A stretch of 64,000 bases of DNA from Vicinamibacterales bacterium (GCA_036496585.1 DASXLB010000043.1:21775-85774), one strand, 5' to 3'. Counted from the first letter of the stretch, positions 45,010 through 54,713 are shown. A program made the numbers and translations. Notes: generated by a model from the sequence alone, not told the origin.

Positions 45010-46407
45010 ATGCATCCGTGGCTTCTCGCCGCTATCCTTCTCCAGGCCGTCCCGCGCCCGCAGACGGCCCCCCCGGTCGACGCGCTGGAGCGGATGAACC
45101 AGGCGATCGACGCGCTGACACGCAAGGTCTGGCCGAGCGTCGTGCAGATCCAGGTGTCGGGCTACGGGGCGCGCGACGAGAACCCGCGCGACGACGTGAG
45201 CGCGGTGATTACGCGCCAGCGCTCAGTGGGATCGGGGTTCGTCATCGATCCCGACGGCTACATCATCACCAACGCGCACGTCGTCAACGGCGCCGAGCAC
45301 ATTTCCATCGTGGTGCCGCCGGCCGATGCCGACGGCTCGCTCGCCACCGCGCTCTCGCCGCGTCTCAGGGTTTTGCCGGCGCGCGTCATCGGCGTGGCGT
45401 CGGAGGTCGACCTGGCGCTGCTGCGGGTCGAGAACACCACGCTGCCGGCGCTCCCCCTCGCGGCCTACGCGCAGGTGCGGCAGGGAGAAACCGTGTTCGC
45501 ATTCGGCAGCCCCGGCGGCCTGCGCAACACGCTGACTCATGGCGTCGTCTCCGCCGTGGCGAGACAGGTCGATCCTGATTCGCCGCTCATCTACATCCAG
45601 ACCGACGCCCCGATCAATCCGGGCAACTCGGGCGGCCCGCTGGTCAACACGCGCGGCGAGGTCGTCGGCGTCAACACCTTCATCCTGTCGAACTCCGGCG
45701 GCAGCGACGGACTCGGCTTCGCCGTCCCGAGTGCCACCGTACGCGTCGTTTTCAAGCAGTTGCTGAAATACGGCGTGCTGCGGCGGCAGGAAGTCGGCAT
45801 GAGCCTGCAGACGATCAACCACCCGATGGCCGTGTCGCTGGGGCTGCCGCGCGACGCCGGCGTGGTGGTGTCGGACGTGTGGCCCGGTGGCCCGGCAGAA
45901 GCGGCCGGTCTGAAGATCGGCGACGTCATGGTGTCGATCGACGACGAACCGGCCGACAACGTGCCGACGGTGAGCTACAAGTTCCGGCTGCGCGACAGCA
46001 AGGAGCCGGTCAAGATCGTGGTGCTGCGCGGCACCGCCGAGATGACCTTTCACGTCGCGGCGGTCGAGGAGAAGAACGAACTCGACGCCGTCTCGGGACT
46101 CGCGGATCCGCTGAAGAACCTCATCCCGGAGCTCGGGATCCTCGGCATCGAGCTCGATCCCCAGGTGGCTGCCGCCGCCAAGGGGCTGCGCGATCCGTGG
46201 GGGATCGTCGTCGTGGCGCGCGCGCCTGGCTCCGGTCCCGAGGTGCCCCTGCAGCCGCGCGACGTCATCCGCAGCGTCAACAACCAGCCGACCCCGTCGA
46301 TCAAGGGACTGCGCGATCGGCTGCAGGCGCTGAAGCCCGGCTCCCCCGTCACCCTCCAGGTCCAGCGCGACGGGCGTCTGACGTTCGTGACGTTTACGCT
46401 CGACTAG
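45010..46407 (+). CDS. Trypsin-like serine protease with PDZ domains (Deg/HtrA type)
   Basis: A 465-residue protein from the ATG at 45010 with a short hydrophobic start (MHPWLLAAILLQAV). The catalytic triad is His in IITNAHVVNGAE, Asp in SEVDLALLRVEN and Ser in PINPGNSGGPLVNTRGEVVG. Two PDZ domains follow (DAGVVVSDVWPGGPAEAAGL and PWGIVVVARAPGSGPEVPLQ). It is a probable periplasmic quality-control protease. It is divergent from the exported kinase-fold gene. Confidence 0.93.
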   Translation: MHPWLLAAILLQAVPRPQTAPPVDALERMNQAIDALTRKVWPSVVQIQVSGYGARDENPRDDVSAVITRQRSVGSGFVIDPDGYIITNAHVVNGAEHISIVVPPADADGSLATALSPRLRVLPARVIGVASEVDLALLRVENTTLPALPLAAYAQVRQGETVFAFGSPGGLRNTLTHGVVSAVARQVDPDSPLIYIQTDAPINPGNSGGPLVNTRGEVVGVNTFILSNSGGSDGLGFAVPSATVRVVFKQLLKYGVLRRQEVGMSLQTINHPMAVSLGLPRDAGVVVSDVWPGGPAEAAGLKIGDVMVSIDDEPADNVPTVSYKFRLRDSKEPVKIVVLRGTAEMTFHVAAVEEKNELDAVSGLADPLKNLIPELGILGIELDPQVAAAAKGLRDPWGIVVVARAPGSGPEVPLQPRDVIRSVNNQPTPSIKGLRDRLQALKPGSPVTLQVQRDGRLTFVTFTLD

Positions 46408-46459
46408 CGGCGTCCGCTGCGATCACGTGCGATGGTCAGCGGCATGGATACGACAGGCT

Positions 46460-47011
46460 CTAGCCGGCGGTGAACGGCGCGGTCGCCTTGACGCCGCCCC
46501 ACTCGATCCGCAGGGTGCCGCCCGCCGCCGTGTCGTCGATCGAGATGGTCAACTGCTCCACGGGCGCCCCCGCCTTGCCGACCGACATCGGCAGACGGCC
46601 GATCTCCAGCGCCGGCTGATACGGAATCCCCCACTGATCCGGCTTGTCGAGCCTGCCGATCACCAGCTGCCACCCCTTCTCGCCCGGAATCGTGTTGATC
46701 GTGTACGGCGTACCGGCGGCAAGCTTCACCGACCCGAACGCCAGCGGCTTGCTGCTCTTGATCGTGGTCGCTTGATCGGCGCCCGTCCGCCAGGGATTGC
46801 CGGGGGGCATCATCTGCGATTCGGGACGCCCCTTCAGAGACGGCCTCCCATACTCGATCGTAATGGCCGCGCCATCCACCGTCCACTCGCTCCGGACGTG
46901 GGGGCTGCCGCCGTTCCCCGAACCGATGTCCGTGATCTTCTGCGCGAACAGCGTCACGCCGACCGCGCAGGCCGCGATCGACACCAGCAGCGTCATCACA
47001 CCTCGTCGCAT
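46460..47011 (-). CDS. DUF2911 family exported protein
   Basis: About 183 residues from the ATG at 47011, with a signal (MTLLVSIAACAVGVTLFAQ). The mature part holds AAITIEYGRPSLKGRP, PWRTGADQATTIKSSKPLAF, GTPYTINTIPGEKGWQLVIG and a C-terminal strand TLRIEWGGVKATAPF, all typical of DUF2911. The family is common in Acidobacteria and Bacteroidetes and its function is unknown. It converges on the Deg protease gene with a 52-base gap. Confidence 0.9.
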   Translation of the reverse strand: MRRGVMTLLVSIAACAVGVTLFAQKITDIGSGNGGSPHVRSEWTVDGAAITIEYGRPSLKGRPESQMMPPGNPWRTGADQATTIKSSKPLAFGSVKLAAGTPYTINTIPGEKGWQLVIGRLDKPDQWGIPYQPALEIGRLPMSVGKAGAPVEQLTISIDDTAAGGTLRIEWGGVKATAPFTAG

Positions 47012-47551
47012 GGTTCCTCCACAGCCCGATCTTACTGCGAGGGCGCGAACGCCTGCACCCGACTCGACGTGGCGTCGCGCGTGTTCGTCCAAGAGCCCTG
47101 TGAAGATCGCGGCAATCGCGTGACGGCCTGCTCCCCAGGACCCTCCACGGTGGGCCTGCCCCGACTGGCACCAGGAGGCGGCACGCCTCTGGCAGTTGCG
47201 GACGCCGCATCAACGCGAAAGGCGGATTGCATGGGCTTGGGCGCTGCGGCTGTGACAGTTTTCGCACTCGGGATTCCGGAACTGCAAGTCTCTTCGTCGT
47301 ATCTGACCGCCGCCGCGTTCACGGTCATGTGCGCAACCGCCTGGATCCTGATCGCGGTCGAGTTCCGCCGGACCCGTCCCGCAGCGCAGCGAGCGGCCCT
47401 GCCCCACGTCCCCAGAGGTCCGCAGGACGATCCGCACCATCAGCGTGCGGCCTGACCTCCCCTGGACGCGACGCATCGGACGATCGTTACACCGCGCGCA
47501 CACACGAACCTCTCATCCGCCCTCCGGCGACGCGTCTTACCCTGATGGAAA
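47012..47551. other. Long intergenic region, one weak small ORF
   Basis: This 540-base stretch between the DUF2911 gene and a small unknown gene has no recognised family on either strand. A GAGGC-N5-GCCTC hairpin is seen near 47175-47189. The only plausible coding segment is the short hydrophobic frame listed at 47231. Confidence 0.5.
47231..47455 (+). CDS. Possible small membrane protein, hypothetical
   Basis: A possible 74-residue product (MGLGAAAVTVFALGIPELQV onwards) with one or two hydrophobic segments (YLTAAAFTVMCATAWILIAV) followed by a basic, Pro-rich tail. It is the C-terminal part of a longer open frame whose upstream section is antisense to the DUF2911 gene. There is no clear ribosome site and no known relative, so it may be a chance frame. 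Confidence 0.3.
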   Translation: MGLGAAAVTVFALGIPELQVSSSYLTAAAFTVMCATAWILIAVEFRRTRPAAQRAALPHVPRGPQDDPHHQRAA

Positions 47552-47788
47552 TCAGTGGCTGATGGGCGGCCGCTCGGCCAGGCGGACGCCGGATGGCGCC
47601 CATTCGTCCGCGCCCAGCTCCGCCTCGAACGCAGCCAGGAATGCCGAGCAGCCGCTCTCGTCGGCGAATCGGTGCGTCTCAGGCGCGCGGTCGGGCCACT
47701 GAATCTCGACGAGGTACGCGCCAGTCGGCTCGTCGAGCGACGTGAGAATACGCAGTTGAGCCATCCCCTTCGAGAAGAACCAGAGCAT
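47552..47788 (-). CDS. Small hypothetical protein
   Basis: A 78-residue protein taken from the ATG at 47788 (MLWFFSKGMAQLRILTSLDE); an internal ATG at 47764 is an alternative. AGGAAGG directly abuts the first ATG and would suit the second one poorly, so the start is uncertain. The remainder (AYLVEIQWPDRAPETHRF and FLAAFEAELGADEW) looks like a small alpha/beta domain. No family is recognised. It is divergent from the large membrane protein gene. Confidence 0.55.
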   Translation of the reverse strand: MLWFFSKGMAQLRILTSLDEPTGAYLVEIQWPDRAPETHRFADESGCSAFLAAFEAELGADEWAPSGVRLAERPPISH

Positions 47789-47838
47789 CCTTCCTGAATT
47801 ATCTCGCCCGTTCCCCGCGCCGGGATGGCGCGCGCGAA

Positions 47839-49992
47839 ATGTTGCAGGTACGAGATCCGGGACAAAGCGATGCATTACAATTTCGCTCGTCTGAGGTGAT
47901 CCCCGAAGAACCCAACCCGGCCGTCGCATCACGCGACCTGCCCGACGAGCGGCCGTGCTCCCCCAACACGCGGACCTCGATGGCAGTCGCCGCGATGGTG
48001 CGCGCCGTGCACTTCAGCGTCCCGGCGGCCGGCGCGCTGATGATGATCGGCGTGCTCGCGTACACCGGTCTCGGGTTGTTGCGCGGGTCGGTCAGTCCGG
48101 GATCGGAGATCTTCCGATCGTCATCGCTGCCGGTGACCGCCGCTGACGTCGAGACCTATCTTCCTCACGCGCTGCTGCTGTGGGCCATCGCGGGCGCGGC
48201 TCTCGGCCACGCCGCGAGGCGGCTGCGGCGAACCCGGTTCGCATGTGTCACGCTCAGCTCGGAAATCTCCTTGCAGCGATGGGGCACCCGGCTCGGCCTC
48301 GTGGCCTGCCTCAGCCTCTACCTGTTTTCGCTGGCACGCGTGTGGACCGAGACCGGTCCGATCCGTGGGGGCGCCAATCGCCCGTACGACCTCACGCCGT
48401 ATTCGTCGCTGCTCGGTAACATCCCGTGGTCCGACGCCTCGGCCTACTACGGCTCGGCCCGCATGCTGCTCGACGTCGGCAGGATGGACGACTGGAGCGC
48501 GCGCCAGCCGCTCAACGCCGCGTTGCTCGCCGTCCGGCTTCGCGTGACAGGGCTCGATCTGCGCGCAGCCACCCTCCTGCAGGTGATCCTCCTCGCGTTC
48601 GCCACGTTCCTGGCGAGCCGTGCGATCGGCGTTCGTTTCGGCGCGTGGTCGGCCATTGCCAGCACGGCGCTGATGTTCGCGTTCGGGCGGATGTACTTTG
48701 CCTCGACGCTGGCGGAATCGCTCGGCCTCTCACTGGGCGCGATCGGCCTCAGTCTCCTCGTTCGCGCGATCGCGGATCGTGACGATGACGCCGCCGCGGC
48801 CGGACTCGGGACAGTGGCGTTGAGCATGTCGGCCAGGCCAGGGGCCATGTTCGTGATTCCGTGCATCTTCGTGGCCCTGTTCGCCCGGGGCCACGCGCCC
48901 CGCCGACGTCGCGTCACGTCCGCCATCCTGGCCGTCGCGCTCATCGTCGCCGGCTTCGCTTGGACGCCGCTCGTCAATGCCCTATATGGCTCAGCAGGCG
49001 GGATGGCTGGCGCGAACTTTTCGTACTACGCCGCCGGACTCGCCATGGGGGGCCGCCCGCAGGACGCCATGCAGCGCTACGCGGAGCCGTTGAACCAGCT
49101 CCCGTCCGAACGCGACAAGGCCATGTTCTTATACGCGCGCGCCGCGGAGTTGGTCCGCGCGAATCCACGGCTGTTGCTGGAAGGTCTCTCCAAGAGCGGG
49201 CGTGCGTTCTTCGCCGACATCGAACCGATGCTCGGCCGGCTCGCGCTGATCGACACGCCGGCGCTGGGGTGGACCGAGGTGGCGCTGCTCGCGATCGGGA
49301 CCGTCGCGTTTTTCTTCGGCCGGAAGCATGACGTGATCTTCTGGACCAGCGTGTGGGTGGGATTGGGCCTGTCGGCGCCGCTCATCTTCAGTGGCGCGGG
49401 CTGGCGGCCGTTTGCCTCCACGTGGCCGCTGGTGGCCGCATTCGTCTCGCTTGGCGTCGCGGGCGAACTCCCGCGTGCCATGACACCCCCGCGCGCCAGG
49501 CGACCACCCTGGCGCGATGCCGAGTGGCTCTGCGTGGTCGCGATCGCAATCCTCGCGCTGGCCGGCCCCTGGGTGGCGCACGCGATCTCCCAGCGCCCGG
49601 CGCTCCAGGGCTGTGCGATCGACGCGCGCGATCCGGTGATTGTGTCCCGGAACGTCGCCTTCGAGCCGGCCGCGGCAGTCTCGACTGTGGGACGTGGCGC
49701 GGTTCGAGGCCCCGGCATTCCGACGTTCGGCGTGCGGCGGTATCGCCGCCTTGTCAACGACAGCGCCATGGAGGACGCGCCGGCGCTGCTCGCTGTCCCG
49801 GCGGGTGGGTTCGTCGTCTTCGACGCCTACGACTACGCCGGCCATCGCCTCCGACAGCTGATCGGTCCGGCCGATCTCCTCGACGTGTCAGGCCCGTGGA
49901 TCTGGATGAGGACCGCGCCATACAGCTTCTACTTCCAGCGCGTCACCGAATTCGGCCCGTTCAGCGGCTGCCAGTCCATTCCGCGCCGGTAG
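47839..49992 (+). CDS. Large polytopic membrane protein, possible GT-C-type glycosyltransferase
   Basis: A 717-residue protein with about ten or more hydrophobic segments. After the first two helices there is a loop with WSDASAYYGSARMLLDVGRM and DDWSARQPLNAALLA, where acidic residues near a hydrophobic-helix exit recall the donor-binding loop of GT-C transferases. The C-terminal 120 residues are a soluble periplasmic-like domain with RYRRLVNDSAMEDAPALLAV and VVFDAYDYAGHRL. No exact family is recognised. An ATG at 47980 (MAVAAMVRAVHF) is an alternative start that drops a polar, probably untranslated, N-terminus. Confidence 0.65.
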   Translation: MLQVRDPGQSDALQFRSSEVIPEEPNPAVASRDLPDERPCSPNTRTSMAVAAMVRAVHFSVPAAGALMMIGVLAYTGLGLLRGSVSPGSEIFRSSSLPVTAADVETYLPHALLLWAIAGAALGHAARRLRRTRFACVTLSSEISLQRWGTRLGLVACLSLYLFSLARVWTETGPIRGGANRPYDLTPYSSLLGNIPWSDASAYYGSARMLLDVGRMDDWSARQPLNAALLAVRLRVTGLDLRAATLLQVILLAFATFLASRAIGVRFGAWSAIASTALMFAFGRMYFASTLAESLGLSLGAIGLSLLVRAIADRDDDAAAAGLGTVALSMSARPGAMFVIPCIFVALFARGHAPRRRRVTSAILAVALIVAGFAWTPLVNALYGSAGGMAGANFSYYAAGLAMGGRPQDAMQRYAEPLNQLPSERDKAMFLYARAAELVRANPRLLLEGLSKSGRAFFADIEPMLGRLALIDTPALGWTEVALLAIGTVAFFFGRKHDVIFWTSVWVGLGLSAPLIFSGAGWRPFASTWPLVAAFVSLGVAGELPRAMTPPRARRPPWRDAEWLCVVAIAILALAGPWVAHAISQRPALQGCAIDARDPVIVSRNVAFEPAAAVSTVGRGAVRGPGIPTFGVRRYRRLVNDSAMEDAPALLAVPAGGFVVFDAYDYAGHRLRQLIGPADLLDVSGPWIWMRTAPYSFYFQRVTEFGPFSGCQSIPRR

Positions 49993-50059
49993 CGGGGATC
50001 AGCCCTGGCTCGAGGTCCGTGACGACCAGCGAGGGAATCAAGTGACGACTCCGGGAGCT

Positions 50060-51592
50060 CTAGCGTCGGGCGCCATAGGAAACGGCCGCGGTCAGCAGAT
50101 TGCCGCCGCGCGCCGTCTTCGCCTGCACGGCGAGGGCCTGGTACGCTGAGGCGCCGCCGAGTGCGTCGAGCGCCTCCGCGGCCCGGCGCTCGAACGCCTC
50201 GATATCCGGGACGCGCGGGCGTTCGTCATCCGAAAGCTCACCTTTGTATTTCGCGAACGTCGTGGTCAGCTGCGCCTTGACGACGTGCCTGGCTGCCAGG
50301 TTGAGCAGAGGATCGCCGTCCAGGATGTAGTCGTAGTACCAATTCAGGAGCTGGCTCGGCGCGCCCTTGCGGCCCATGCCCTTCCAGTAGCCGCTCATGA
50401 TCCCGAAGTCGTAGAGATCATTGCTCTGACGTGCGTCGTTGGCATCGCGCGCGTGGCCCTGCCCGGGAATGGCGGGCTCCAGGTGGTAGACGAATCCCTG
50501 GCCTGCCAGATCCGCGGGCGTGAACCAGACGGCGTCGAAATAGCGCTGGTCGGCCTCGACCGGCGACAGGCGGGCGTGTGTATGCTCGTCGATCGGAAAG
50601 AAGGTTCTTCCGTCGCGAGCGTAGATGTCGTCGGCATGCCACAAGACGCGCGGCGACGGTCCGCCCCACCCATAGACGAGGCCGGCGTGTGTCCGGCTCA
50701 GAAACGAGTTGTCCTTCACTCCGCTTGCATCGTCGAGCGCGCGGGTGCTCAAGAGTGGAATGTTGACGCTGCGCGCCAGATCGACGAGCAGTTTCGCTGC
50801 CGAGTGACAACCCTCGTTCGCCATCGCCGTCTGCGTGCCCGGCAACATGCGCAGCCGATCGTCGAGCCACGCGAGCTGACGGGCGCGCGCGTCCTTGTCG
50901 GGATCGTTCAGTGGACCGTGATTGACGTTGTCGCGCAGCCAGGCGGTGAGGTTTCTGAGCGTGTCGAGCTCTGTCCGGCCCACGAGTGACCGCCCCGACG
51001 CGGACGTCTTGCCCGTAACGAAGTCGAAACCGATGCGCGGATCGCTCAGGTATTCACCGAGGGCGATGTTCTCCGGAAGATCCTGGAAGTCGCGGTTGGC
51101 TTCGATCCCGTCCGGATACGTGCGGGAGGTAGGCTTCAGCCTGGCGACGTAGCCCGTCGACGCGAGCAGACGATCGACTTCAACGGCCGGCCGGTCCGCG
51201 ATGCTCCACGGGACCAGATGGTGCGCCTCGACGTAAATGACGTGGGCCGCATGCGCGGCGTACAGGTCGAAGGCGACGTCGGCTGGGATCCGCTGATGCT
51301 TTCCCTTGGCCGGATCGAGCAGCCGCATGTGCAGGTCCGGCGCGTGCGCGGCGATGCCCGCGTAGAACGAATCGAAACGGCGGCGCATCTCCGGCGACCA
51401 GTCCCCGAGGCGCTGAGGACGCCCGTCGCCGGCTGTCCAGACCAGACGCCGCGCGACGGCCGGGTGGGCCGTGAGCCACGCTTCCGGCGTGTCCGCTGCA
51501 CCCGAGCCGGCGGACGCCGTGGCGGCGGCCGCGATCAGTACCAGCAGGACGCGTGAGCCCGGATTTCGGAACATCGCGTAGACGAATACCAC
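50060..51592 (-). CDS. Exported protein with transglutaminase-like Cys-His-Asp arrangement
   Basis: A 510-residue protein with an N-terminal hydrophobic segment (VLLVLIAAAATASAGS) that looks like a signal. The central region has a candidate papain/transglutaminase-like triad: Cys262 in ANEGCHSAAKLLVDLARSVN, His302 in SRTHAGLVYGWGG and Asp321 or Asp322 in LWHADDIYARDG. The preceding helix NLTAWLRDNVNHGPLNDPD fits such domains. I do not recognise the family by name. The N-terminal 150 residues and C-terminal 130 residues are not assigned. The residue assignment is inference. Confidence 0.68.
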   Translation of the reverse strand: MVFVYAMFRNPGSRVLLVLIAAAATASAGSGAADTPEAWLTAHPAVARRLVWTAGDGRPQRLGDWSPEMRRRFDSFYAGIAAHAPDLHMRLLDPAKGKHQRIPADVAFDLYAAHAAHVIYVEAHHLVPWSIADRPAVEVDRLLASTGYVARLKPTSRTYPDGIEANRDFQDLPENIALGEYLSDPRIGFDFVTGKTSASGRSLVGRTELDTLRNLTAWLRDNVNHGPLNDPDKDARARQLAWLDDRLRMLPGTQTAMANEGCHSAAKLLVDLARSVNIPLLSTRALDDASGVKDNSFLSRTHAGLVYGWGGPSPRVLWHADDIYARDGRTFFPIDEHTHARLSPVEADQRYFDAVWFTPADLAGQGFVYHLEPAIPGQGHARDANDARQSNDLYDFGIMSGYWKGMGRKGAPSQLLNWYYDYILDGDPLLNLAARHVVKAQLTTTFAKYKGELSDDERPRVPDIEAFERRAAEALDALGGASAYQALAVQAKTARGGNLLTAAVSYGARR

Positions 51593-51824
51593 AATACGGA
51601 TGCGCGCCCACGGCTGTCACAGACGTTTCCCGATTTGCCTTCTCCGTTCATAATGCGGCGTGCGACTGCTGACGCGCCTGCTTTGGCTGCTGCGCGACTC
51701 TCCTCTTCGCACGCAAGGGGCTTTGCGCCCGGCGGCTCGAGGCCACGCTGATCGAGGGATTCTTCGAGGACGTCGAAGTGCAGCCTTCCGACGGCGCGTC
51801 GAGTCCTGATCCGTCAGCTCCCCA
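51593..51824. other. Intergenic region without recognisable gene
   Basis: This 232-base stretch lies between the transglutaminase-like gene and the TonB receptor gene. Short frames on the plus strand (for example near 51745-51800, ending in a phrase like IEGFFEDVEVQPSDG) are too brief to assign. I see no repeat or clear promoter. Confidence 0.4.
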
Positions 51825-54410
51825 TCAGGGGCGCGCACTCCCAAGTGCAACCCGGAGTGAGACGCCGACCTGGCGCGCATCGCCCGGCTGACCGACGAAC
51901 AGGCCGGTGTTCCCCGGCGCCGCGTTCAGGAGCTCGTAGTAGTCCTTGTTCAAGAGATTGCGCGACCAGAGACTCACCGACCACGCGTGCGTCGCCCGGA
52001 AGCCGATTCGCGCGTTGAGCAGCGCGTAGCCCGGCACGACCAGATAGCGCGAATACGACGCACTCGACGAGAACGACGAACGGCTGCTCACGTCGAGCGC
52101 GGCGAACCCCAGCCCCTCGAGCCCTCGAAGCGCGAGCGGGTGCTGGTATTCCGTTCCGGTCGACCACGCCCAGCGTGAGATCCCGGGCAGCGGCGTTCCG
52201 GAGATGTCCTTGATCTGCGGACCGCCCGTCTCTTCGAGCGGCGGCGGCGCATCCGGAAACGACACGTAGCGGCCGTCGGTGTAAGTTGCTGCCGCGATCG
52301 CCGACCAGCGACGCCCGAGGTGCGCGGTCGCATCGAGCTCCGCGCCGCGGACGAGAACTCTGTCGGCGTTGGCGAGGTAGCCACGGATCACGCCGACGTC
52401 GCCGTTGGTAACTTGCGTCTGAAAGTTCCGCACGGTCGTGTCGAACACCGCAAGATTGGCCGTCACCCCGCGGAAGGCTGCCGTCTTCACACCGGCTTCG
52501 ACGTTGTGCGTATCCTCCGGCTTGACAACTGCCGTCGAGAGGATCGGCCGGTTGTCGGCATCGGTCGGCAGCCCATTGAGGTTGAGGCCGACCGGCTTGA
52601 AGCCCGTCGCATAGGTCACGTAGGCCGTCGCTCGCGGCGCCGGCGTGTATTGCACGGTCAACTGACCGGAGAGGTTCGTGTCGCTGACGTCGGCGGCATA
52701 CGCCTGTGGAGCGAAAATTGATTGCTGCAGCGCAATCAGCGCTGGATCGGTTGTCTGCAGACCGCCGTAGACCTGCTGATCGAACTCGACCTTCTTCTGA
52801 TCGTAGTTGACACGCAGCCCCGGCAAGACCCGCAAGCGGGAGCCGAGTGACCACGTCGCCTGCCCGAAGACCGCGGCGGACGTGTCGGCATAGTCCACGA
52901 CCTGGTGATACCCGTAACCGTCGAGCAGCCCTGGCGTGGCCGCCGCCGCGGTGGGCGCCAGGAGGAAACGCGCCGCGGCAGCGCCTTGTTCCTGGGTGAA
53001 CGAAGGATCCGACACGATCGTCTGATGGAAGCCGAATCCACCGGCGACGACGGCCAGCGAGGGGGACAGCGACAGAGCGTAGCGGACTTCCTGCGTCCAC
53101 TGCCGTTGTCGCGACGGCGCCGCCGAGATCGTCGTCACGGGCAGGCCGATGAAGTCGCGATCGCTCGACGGGTCCCAGTTCCAGTAGCGCCAGGCGGCGG
53201 TCGAGGTCACCAGGCCGCGGCCGACCGTCCAGTCGAGGTTTGTCGAAACGCCTCCGAGATCCTGGAACGACCGCAGAGGCGAGTCGACGTCGGTCAGACG
53301 ATCGAAGGCGTTGAACGACGGCACGGCGTAGCCGAGATCCGCGGCAATCTGCGCGTACTGCCGGTTGAGCGGCCGCTCGGTCGGCGCCACGCCGGCAACG
53401 ACCTGCGTGTAGCCGTCGGGACGCTGGCGGGTGTGGTCGAGCACTACCGTCACCGCGACTGTGCTGGACGGAGTAACGAGAAGCTGGCCGCGCAGGCCGA
53501 GATTGTCGAGATCGTTCACGGCGCTCTGCGTCCGCGTGTTGAACACCGTCCCGTCACGTTGCGTTCCCGAAAACGACACCCGGCCCGCAACCGTGCGGGC
53601 GATCGGCCCGGATGCGGATGCCTTGACCTGGAGGAATCCCACGTCGCCGGTGCTGAGCTCGACGTCGGCTTCACGTGTGAACGACGGTTTGCGCGTCGTC
53701 ACGTTGATGGCGCCGGCGGTGGTGTTCTTGCCGAACAACGTGCCCTGCGGTCCGCGCAGGACCTCGATCCGCTCGACGTCCAGGAAGTCCAGCGTGGCCG
53801 CGGCCGGGCGCGCGTAGAAGACGCCGTCCACGTAGAGGCCGACGCCCGATTCGAGGCCGTCGTTGGTCAGCCCGAACGGCGCCCCGAGTCCGCGGATGTT
53901 GACCGCCGAATTGCGCGGGTTCGTCGAATAGAACTGCACTGTCGGCAGCAGTTCCTTCAACCGGTTCACGTTGAAGGCGCCGGTGTCGTTCACGTGCCGT
54001 CCATCGACGACCGACAGCGGGATGGGCACGTCCTGGGCCGCTTCTTCCACCCGCCGCGCTGTCACCACGACCGACTCGGACAGCTGCGACGGCGTCAGCG
54101 TCACGTCGACGCCGACTGCGGGTGCGTCCGTCACCACGATCTGCCGGTCGACCCCTTCGAATCCCGCGACCCGCACTTCCACGCGATAACGCCCCGGAGC
54201 CACCGCGGCGGTTCCATAGCGGCCGTCGCCATCGCTCGTCGCCTCCACGCTGGCGGTCGTGTCGAGGCCGACCACCCGGATGGTCGCGCCGGGAACGCCG
54301 GCACCGGAGCTGTCGCGGATCACTCCTGAAACAGCCTGCGCGGAGGGCTGCGCGGCGGCGGAGCCGGCCGTCACGCAGAGGAGAGCCAAACCGAACATCG
54401 TACGCAACAT
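51825..54410 (-). CDS. TonB-dependent outer-membrane receptor with CarboxypepD_reg domain
   Basis: An 861-residue protein. A signal (MLRTMFGLALLCVTAGSAAA) is followed by a carboxypeptidase-regulatory-like beta-sandwich at about 25-105 (VSGVIRDSSGAGVPGATIRV, YRVEVRVAGFEGVDRQIVV). The plug domain at about 115-245 has VVVTARRVEEAAQDVPIPLS, VNIRGLGAPFG and IEVLRGPQGTLFGKNTTAGA. A beta-barrel runs to the C-terminus, with many aromatic turns and a final VGVSLRVALGSARP. The ligand is unknown; the plug sequence resembles the siderophore/vitamin/carbohydrate-type receptors. A divergent sigma-54 activator gene and a candidate sigma-54 promoter suggest its control. Confidence 0.95.
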   Translation of the reverse strand: MLRTMFGLALLCVTAGSAAAQPSAQAVSGVIRDSSGAGVPGATIRVVGLDTTASVEATSDGDGRYGTAAVAPGRYRVEVRVAGFEGVDRQIVVTDAPAVGVDVTLTPSQLSESVVVTARRVEEAAQDVPIPLSVVDGRHVNDTGAFNVNRLKELLPTVQFYSTNPRNSAVNIRGLGAPFGLTNDGLESGVGLYVDGVFYARPAAATLDFLDVERIEVLRGPQGTLFGKNTTAGAINVTTRKPSFTREADVELSTGDVGFLQVKASASGPIARTVAGRVSFSGTQRDGTVFNTRTQSAVNDLDNLGLRGQLLVTPSSTVAVTVVLDHTRQRPDGYTQVVAGVAPTERPLNRQYAQIAADLGYAVPSFNAFDRLTDVDSPLRSFQDLGGVSTNLDWTVGRGLVTSTAAWRYWNWDPSSDRDFIGLPVTTISAAPSRQRQWTQEVRYALSLSPSLAVVAGGFGFHQTIVSDPSFTQEQGAAAARFLLAPTAAAATPGLLDGYGYHQVVDYADTSAAVFGQATWSLGSRLRVLPGLRVNYDQKKVEFDQQVYGGLQTTDPALIALQQSIFAPQAYAADVSDTNLSGQLTVQYTPAPRATAYVTYATGFKPVGLNLNGLPTDADNRPILSTAVVKPEDTHNVEAGVKTAAFRGVTANLAVFDTTVRNFQTQVTNGDVGVIRGYLANADRVLVRGAELDATAHLGRRWSAIAAATYTDGRYVSFPDAPPPLEETGGPQIKDISGTPLPGISRWAWSTGTEYQHPLALRGLEGLGFAALDVSSRSSFSSSASYSRYLVVPGYALLNARIGFRATHAWSVSLWSRNLLNKDYYELLNAAPGNTGLFVGQPGDARQVGVSLRVALGSARP

Positions 54411-54623
54411 CAGTCACCAGGCCGATCGCAGGCGTCAGCGGAAACGCCGCGCCGTGAGACGCGGCAATACAACACAGTTGTGAAGGGCGTCAGCCGAGCG
54501 ATGGAGGAGGAGAGGGGAACGTCACCTCACGCCCTGTCGTTCGGCCGCGTACACGCGCAGTTCGAAAGAACGCGGCGGCAGCGGCGACGACAACAGCGGA
54601 AGGCGGACACGCGAGACGGCATC

Positions 54624-54638
54624 GCAAGGCATGGGCCA
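54624..54638 (-). promoter_or_regulatory. Candidate sigma-54 promoter for the TonB receptor gene
   Basis: Read on the minus strand the site is TGGC-N7-TTGC, with GG and GC exactly ten bases apart as required for the -24/-12 elements. Bases 5-7 and the last W of the consensus do not match. It points to the TonB receptor gene and would give a leader of about 200 bases. The divergent gene encodes a sigma-54 activator. Confidence 0.5.
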
Positions 54639-54697
54639 GGCCTTCGTGGACTGAAATCCATGCGCGTCCGCGTGATCCAGCATATGCAACTGTTAAT

Positions 54698-54713
54698 CAA
54701 GTATATTTACTTG
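54698..54713. promoter_or_regulatory. Inverted repeat before the sigma-54 activator gene
   Basis: CAAGTA, a TATT spacer and TACTTG form a perfect 6-bp inverted repeat three bases before the activator start codon, in an AT-rich island rare for this genome. It could be an operator for autoregulation or a hairpin over the ribosome site. Confidence 0.45.
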
